Assembly (NCBI RefSeq): GCF_042242105.1
Contig: NC_092034.1
Span: forward strand, 3,123,644 to 3,187,643
Length of the DNA stretch: 64,000 nt
Direction: 5' to 3'
Source of the DNA: Pempheris klunzingeri
Taxonomy: Eukaryota; Chordata; Actinopteri; Acropomatiformes; Pempheridae
A program made the position numbers and the translations under genes. Position 1 is the stretch's first letter. The number at the start of each line of letters is the position of its first letter. The notes beneath the pieces are model-generated. The model searched no databases. It was not told where the DNA came from and saw only the letters and a program-made list of their open reading frames with translations. This document shows positions 57,806 to 64,000 of the stretch, in pieces.

Positions 57806-58910
57806 CATACCTGTAGCGTGTGGACCTCAAACACGTGGCGCCATACCTAACAAACAAGAGGTCATGAGTCAGATTAATGTTTGAGTGTAAACCGCATTTA
57901 ATACAATAGCTAGTTGGCCGCTTGTCTGTTATTGACCACATATACACAGCTGTGTTCCCTTTCCTATAGTCTAGGAAGGTTTTTGCAAAATCCTGTTTAA
58001 ACCAATCAATCAGTTATCTGCCATTTTGATTTTATCACTCATTTATTCATTTATGTTTATCCTTAATCATTTATGCATGTTGGGTTTTACTTTCATTTGA
58101 TAACATACTTGGTGCATAGAAGTCATCAATAAAGCCTTGTTAAAGAATCTGTTGTGGTGGTTTGTGTGCATAAAGAAATTGGTGGTTGGTTCAGCTGATA
58201 CAGTGGTGCAGTGACGCTCGTGTGTCTGAGAGAGAGAAAGAGAGATAAAGGGAAATATGTGAATTGCGACAACACATAACTGAAATGCATTGGGTATCTG
58301 ACTGCATGCAGAGAAGGATGTGACCCTTGGCATTCAAGTTGGGTTTGAGCACATGCAGGCAGCAAGCAGACGTGTTGAGACAGACAAACCTGATAAAGCA
58401 ATGTGAACGCCAAACTACACCTGATGGTCCAACTGAACTGAAGAGAAAAGCATGGTGAGCAGATTAAAGTCATTTTTGAGTAAACACTAAAATAAGGTGG
58501 AGAATTAGCCCGAACTGAAGTTGTGAAATAAGAAATATTAGAAATAGGGTCAGGTATTCGTTCAACTATTTTCAATTGACAAAAAATCCCCCACCCACTA
58601 CAATTACAGAGTGAAACACGTTCTGTTTGATATCAAAGAGATAAACCTCTGTGTGTACATGTGTGCTGTGCTTCTTCTTAGATTTCCAATCACTCCTTGC
58701 CAAACTGTTCAACTATCCTACCCTTCTCACACATCCATCCATTTTCTATATCATATATCCATTTACAATTTATCAGTCAGGGGTCCCATGTCTGGCAGTG
58801 GCCTCCAAATCTCTGACACTTGCTCCTCACACTTACCTGGCAGGAGAGATACCACGATCAAGAAGGTGGTTCACCGAGGGCGAGGCTATGGCAAGGAAAT
58901 GGCAAATTTC
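57806..58910. other. 3' UTR of gene B and start of unit C spacer
   Basis: Includes the poly(A) signal at 58128. From about 58140 onward there is roughly 700 bp almost identical to the sequence after gene C (about 62900-63640), with only a handful of differences. This marks a very recent duplication junction region. Confidence 0.8.
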
Positions 58911-58913
58911 CTG

Positions 58914-58952
58914 GAAATGGCAAATCAAAGGAGACTCTTCACACTGTCACTC
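58914..58952 (+). pseudogene. 39-bp relic of an array gene start, chimeric
   Basis: GAAATGGCAAATCAAAGGAG and the following 19 bases match the first coding bases of genes A-C (ATG at 58917). At 58953 the sequence switches abruptly to the spacer that lies near 49431 in unit A (CACTACACATATT). The join looks like a deletion that removed the rest of a former gene copy. Confidence 0.8.
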
Positions 58953-59706
58953 GCACTACACATATTAAACTCTCCTACTTGGACCCACACAAAAACGTCA
59001 GAAAGAGGGATGTGTTTTGAGCAGAAAAGTGGTTTTTACACAAAACTTGTTTAGTTGGAAAAATGTCCTGAATAAACATTAGTCTGTAAGGATCCAGCCG
59101 ACTATCTGCAGCACCAAATGATCCTCTTCCGCCACTCCCTCAGCGTCTGCTTTGGGCTCCCACAGGACGCCCGCTGCTCTGGATAATCTACAGGAAATGT
59201 GAGATGCTTTAATTGAAACTACTTTTCACCAGAGAAATATTTCTTTTTTCTTATTCTATCCTCTAACATTTATTTTTTTCAATCAATTTGATATAGATGG
59301 AAGATAAGTAGATAGCAGTGACGTGTGGTGAGGTTGTTATTGTTTTTCTTTTTTACTTTTCATGATGACAGGTGAGGCTCTTCTGTCCTGCCTCCTGAAT
59401 GAATAAACAAACAAAGATCTGCGGGCGTTTCTCTCTCAGACTCTCAGCAACAACATATTCTGTGTGAAAGTGCAGCAGTGCTTCAGAGGAGCAGACACGT
59501 TTCCATTGTAAGTACACAATGTTAACTTTGTTAAATAATTTGAAATGATTTATACGAGTCCATCTTTTGCTTTTTAGTTGATTTTTATAAAGCATTTGAC
59601 TGTAAGGAGACAAGTTTGTGCTGGTATAGGAGTGAAATAAGGCTGCTTTTTTAGACACAAGTAGCGTTGATCAAGTATTCAATGAGGTTCAGTTTGAAGT
59701 TGAATA

Positions 59707-59744
<38 letters not shown>

Positions 59745-61254
59745 CGTATATATATAAGTAGTCTTGTAGTAGTTGTAGATGTGTTGTTACGAAATACTAA
59801 CATTGTTTATTATAAAAACTGTCCGATACTGTTAAGATGGGAAATTGAGTTTCAACAAAAAAGAAGAATAAGGGAATCTCAAACTTTTATTTTTCTAAAA
59901 GTGCACACTTTATCTTAAGATGCACGCTTTTTCTCTCTATTGTGATCTCTATGTTTGAATACAGCTCTTACTTCAGGCTACTTGAAGTGTAGAAAAGAGC
60001 ATTGATTCTTGAGGAAACGTCCTCAAACCTCTGAGCGCTCATGCACTAAACATTGCTACTCACTGACTGCCCTACCTCTCCAGGGGACACAAGCTACACA
60101 GACAGCAAGATAAGAAATAAAAGCAAGAAGCTTAAGCATAAATGCTGCCATGTTTTGACACTCACAGTCTGTATTCCCTGAGATATTTGCCAAAGCAAAG
60201 GTTCCTATACACAGTAGGTTCAAATAAGGACGTGAAAATAACATGCATATGTGACAGGAGCTGGTGTTTTTGTCCTCAAGCAGGGCAAAGTTATCTTTCA
60301 TGCATTTCATTACATATTATTAAAGTGCGGATTGTAAAGCTTTAAAATCATGTGTCATACACTGAAAACAGTTCAAGACGATATGCTTTTTTGAATGATG
60401 GCACCACTAAAATCAAGGAGCACAATAAAATCCACTCTCACAGGCAGTTAATGGGCTGCAACAACAGCTGGTTAACTCCATCCCCAACTACTCCCTCACT
60501 TCACTACTTATTATTATCTGTGATTGGGGAGGTTACCCACACAAACTTACAGGACTGACATGTTTAAACCGTGGCTGAAACAAAACTAAGTAAACACTAG
60601 CAAATGAATCAAAAGATGCCAGGCAAACTCCACTGTCATCATGCACCCAAAACCTGGCTACCTTGCTTTAGTGACCCTAAAAGTAATGTTAATCATATTG
60701 TGGGAGAACTGGGAGGCTTAACTCTCAATAAAAAAACACACACATACACATTGACTGGATAAAGCTTGACAGACATTTCTTTACCAAAATATTTCCTAAT
60801 TTCCCCTCCAGCAGCATGCTCGATGTTTGGTGAGAGTTGTAGACTCATTTTTTTGGTTATGGTCAGGAAAAGTCAGAGCTCTTGAAAAAAAAACTTCTTG
60901 CTTGACCGATGCTGCTCATTTCTCCGTCATGCTTTACACCTCAATATCTCTGGCTTTCATCCTGTTTGTGAGGGTTCACCACTATCACCACTATCATCTT
61001 ACAAACACTGAGCTGCCTCTTCAACACATTAACTTCTGTTAAAGGTGAAATAATTGAAAAGAAAATAGTGATTTGAAGAAGACCCAATTTCATAAAGAAA
61101 AAACAACAGAAAGAAAAAATGCACCAATAAATAAGTGCAGGTTAAAATGAGGCACTTTTCCCAGTGAAGCATGAAACTCACAGACTGAATACGGTGTCTT
61201 ATTTAAAACTCTTTTCTTTTTCCTCTCCTATCCTCTCTCCAGTCCAAAGCTGAA
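58953..61254. other. spacer of array unit C
   Basis: Mostly collinear with unit A: 58953-59110 with 49434-49600, 59415-60180 with 49965-50710, 60588-60810 with 50712-50930, and 60910-61254 with 51057-51399. It differs by about 400 bp of unique insertion (60181-60587), an AT tract at 59716-59756 and loss of the 50960-50992 segment. Confidence 0.75.
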
Positions 61255-62544
61255 ATGGCAAATCAAAGGAGACTCTTCACACTGTCACTCACTTGGATCC
61301 TATTCTTCTCACCATGGCCCATCTCTGGACAAATGCACTTCAGCCACCTTGGGACAAAATGCTCTGACGACTGTCAGGTTCATGGCACCAAGTACCAGTG
61401 CACAGCACTCAAGACAGACGGCAAAGAAGCACTGCAATACTGCTCACCTAAGAAGAACATGGACTACCGCGGATATGAGTGCATTGACTGCTGTCAGAAG
61501 AATGGCTATGGCTACTACTGGTGTCAAACAGCGGCAAACTGGGGATACTGTGGAGATGTGGTAGAGGACTCAGTGCATTACTCCTCCGAGTATGATGTGC
61601 CGTGTTATGATGGCTGTGAAAAGCGAGGTTATGAGTACAACTGGTGCCACACCAACATGGGGTGGGATTACTGCTCAACAAGAAAGAATGTTGCTTCTAA
61701 AGGCCAAGTCTGTCGCAGTGATTATCCCTGTGACAAACGTGGAAAAAAATACTTCTGGTGTTACTTGGAGGGAGGAGGTTGGGACTACTGTGGACGAGTG
61801 GAGCCAAAGGCAATGATTCATCAAACTTACAAGCTCAAAGAATGCATTGATGAATGTCAGTATGATAAGTCTGAAGAATACTTCTGGTGCCACACTCAAA
61901 ATGGCTGGGACTACTGCTCACCTCTACCAGACGTCACCTACAAAGGTGAGGACTGTCGCCCAGATCACAAGTGTGAAACCCATGGCTACAGCTACAACTG
62001 GTGCTACACCACAGACAGCGATGACTATGATTACTGTGGAGTTATCCTTCCTGGAGAATGCAGGTATTCTGAGCCACGCCGCAGCAAACTGCAACCTAAA
62101 AAAAAAACAAACACAAGACAGGTGATCTGTACTAGGGAGGACAACAACCAGAGAAGAGTGACCACTTTCACAGCAGAAGATGCTCAGCAACACATATTAG
62201 AACCTACCAAAAAGTTACGCAACGAAGCATTAGATTTAATAAACCAGTGGGACAACCAGGGCTTAGGCATCCAGGCCAGATCCAACTTGATCACGTCAGA
62301 TAACCTTCGCATTGACCTACAGGGATTGATTAACAGGAATAATCAGCAGTATTACAACCTGCAAATCCAGAGGAATGTGCCACGCAGTAACAGACAACCC
62401 ACCACTCTGGCACAGATTATAGTTCCTCTTGACACTTCACCTGAGTACATGCGTGAGGCCTTCAGGGAGAGTTTACAGCGCCAGGCCAGGATTTTCTTGG
62501 AAGTATCTGTAACTACAATGCCAGGCCGAAATGTTTGTAGGTGA
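61255..62544 (+). CDS. secreted six-repeat cysteine-rich protein, array copy C
   Basis: 429-aa paralogue, closest to copy A. It has the same signal peptide, six repeats including the CIDCC cluster, and the C-terminal domain with YMREAFRESLQRQARI. Repeat 6 has the longer loop TTDSDDYDYC shared with copy B rather than the shorter TKDSYGYC of A, which suggests gene conversion or loss in A. The linker reads RRSKLQPKKKTN, so it stays basic but lacks the RSKR furin-like site. A C-to-T change turns the fourth-last codon of copy A (CGA) into TGA, so the protein ends at ...NVCR. A poly(A) signal is at 62880. Function unknown; secretion inferred from the signal peptide. Confidence 0.88.
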   Translation: MANQRRLFTLSLTWILFFSPWPISGQMHFSHLGTKCSDDCQVHGTKYQCTALKTDGKEALQYCSPKKNMDYRGYECIDCCQKNGYGYYWCQTAANWGYCGDVVEDSVHYSSEYDVPCYDGCEKRGYEYNWCHTNMGWDYCSTRKNVASKGQVCRSDYPCDKRGKKYFWCYLEGGGWDYCGRVEPKAMIHQTYKLKECIDECQYDKSEEYFWCHTQNGWDYCSPLPDVTYKGEDCRPDHKCETHGYSYNWCYTTDSDDYDYCGVILPGECRYSEPRRSKLQPKKKTNTRQVICTREDNNQRRVTTFTAEDAQQHILEPTKKLRNEALDLINQWDNQGLGIQARSNLITSDNLRIDLQGLINRNNQQYYNLQIQRNVPRSNRQPTTLAQIIVPLDTSPEYMREAFRESLQRQARIFLEVSVTTMPGRNVCR

Positions 62545-64000
62545 CGTAACTGACATACCTGTAGCGTGTTGACCTCAAACACGTGGCGCCATAATTAACA
62601 TGCCATGAGTCAGATTAATGTTTGAGTGTAAACTGCATTTAATACAACAATAGCTAGTTGGCCGCTTGTCTGTTATTGACCACATATACACAGCTGTGTT
62701 CCCTTTCCTATAGTCTAGGAAGGTTTTTGCAAAATCCTGTTTGAACCAATCAATCAGTTATCTGCCATTTTGATTTTATCATTCATGTATTCATTTATGT
62801 TTATCCTTAATCATTTATGCATGTTGGGTTTTACTTTCATTTATGCAGTTGATAACATACTTGGTGCATAGAAGTCATCAATAAAGCCTTGTCAAAGAAT
62901 CTGTTGTGGTGGTTTGTGTGCATAAAGAAATTGGTGACTGGTTGGTTCAGCTGATACAGTGGTGCAGTGACGCTCGTGTGTCTGAGAGAGAGAAAGAGAG
63001 ATAAAGGGAAATATGTGAATTGCGACAACACATAACTGAAATGCATTGGGTATCTGACTGCATGCAGAGAAGGATGTGACCCTTGGCATTCAAGTTGGGT
63101 TTGAGCACATGCAGGCAGCAAGCAGACGTGTTGAGACAGACAAACCTGATAAAGCAATGTGAACGCCAAACTACACCTGATGGTCCAACTGAACTGAAGA
63201 GAAAAGCATGGTGAGCAGATTAAAGTCATTTTTGAGTAAACACTAAAATAAGGTGGAGAATTAGCCCGAACTGAAGTTGTGAAATAAGAAATATTAGAAA
63301 TAGGGTCAGGTATTCGTTCAACTATTTTCAATTGACAAAAAATCCCCCACCCACTACAATTACAGAGTGAAACACGTTCTGTTTGATATCAAAGAGATAA
63401 ACCTCTGTGTGTACATGTGTGCTGTGCTTCTTCTTAGATTTCCAATCACTCCTTGCCAAACTGTTCAACTATCCTACCCTTCTCACACATCCATCCATTT
63501 TCTATATCATATATCCATTTGCAATTTATCAGTCAGGGGTCCCATGTCTGGCAGTGGCCTCCAAATCTCTGACACTTGCTCCTCACACTTACCTGGCAGG
63601 AGAGATACCATGATCAAGAAGGTGGTTCACCGAGGACGAGGCTCGGCCATTGCACCCTTGTTGTGCAAATGATTTGTACTTAGTGATCCTAGACGTATTG
63701 TTAATCACATTGTGGGAGAACTGGGAGGCTTCCCTCTCAGTAAAAACACACACATTCACATTGACTGGATAAAGCTTGACAGACATTTCTTTACCAAAAT
63801 ATTTCCTAATTTCTTCTCTCCTCGCATGATTTTCTTCTCCATGCATGTCTCCATGCAATCCCGCTGACAGGTACTAAGATGCCAGGAAAAGACGCAGGTG
63901 AGGCAAACTTGTATGCGATTAAGAGACTTGGGGTGCACCCAGAGTGAGGTTATCAGCTTGTGAGGTTATCAGCACTGCTGATTGTTGTCCAGCAGCATGC
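62545..64000. other. 3' UTR of gene C and 5' flank of a probable fourth unit
   Basis: 62900-63640 repeats the 3' flank of gene B. From about 63680 the sequence follows the upstream region of gene A (50790-51060): TTGTTAATCACATTGTGGGA, CATTGACTGGATAAAGCTTG, then the possible 5' exon CTGACAGGTACTAAGATG at about 63867. The window ends before any coding sequence. A fourth gene copy just beyond the edge is likely. Confidence 0.7.

Overview
This window is nuclear DNA from a ray-finned (teleost) fish. Genes are split by short GT-AG introns, dinucleotide microsatellites are frequent, and the intergenic DNA carries interspersed repeats typical of fish: hAT elements with 8-bp target duplications, an L2/CR1-type LINE tail, and MITE-like families. 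No prokaryotic, plasmid or viral gene layout is visible. All exon models were built by hand from reading frame, splice sites and family conservation.

Layout. (1) 1-8464 is intergenic and repeat-rich, with a 690-bp hAT element at 1120-1809. (2) 8466-15873, plus strand: a 14-exon TRIM-family E3 ubiquitin ligase (RING, B-box, coiled coil, PRY-SPRY; 601 aa). (3) 18063-23446, minus strand: cmas, CMP-sialic acid synthetase (8 exons, 430 aa). (4) 23447-28640 is intergenic. (5) 29159-36466, plus strand: ovol1, a SNAG and four-zinc-finger transcription factor (5 coding exons, 344 aa). (6) 39796-46777, plus strand: mus81, the structure-specific endonuclease subunit (16 coding exons, 620 aa). OVOL1 and MUS81 are also near neighbours in mammals. 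(7) 46778-64000 is a young tandem array. It holds three intact single-coding-exon genes (A 51400-52692, B 56552-57805, C 61255-62544) and the 5' flank of a probable fourth unit at the right edge.

The array is the most interesting part. The three genes encode secreted proteins of 417-430 aa that I cannot assign to a named family. Each has a signal peptide, six four-cysteine repeats ending in a Y-x-W-C...W-x-Y-C pattern (reminiscent of half a fibronectin-II or kringle module), and a conserved C-terminal domain of about 140 aa. Flanking DNA is nearly identical between units, yet the coding regions differ mainly by amino-acid replacements (by eye, A versus B: about 69 replacement codons against about 9 silent ones). 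This is what diversifying selection, or conversion from a diverged donor, would leave. Copy B has gained a cysteine pair and three N-glycosylation sequons. Only copy A has a furin-like site in the linker.

The array arose beside mus81 and captured part of it. An exact copy of mus81 coding exon 14 with its splice sites lies between genes A and B, bracketed by a long inverted repeat with C/G homopolymer cores. A later hAT insertion, a chimeric 39-bp relic of a gene start, and unit-specific insertions record further rearrangement. The other genes look like ordinary single-copy chromosomal genes. I see no sign that the TRIM, cmas, ovol1 and mus81 genes work in a common pathway.
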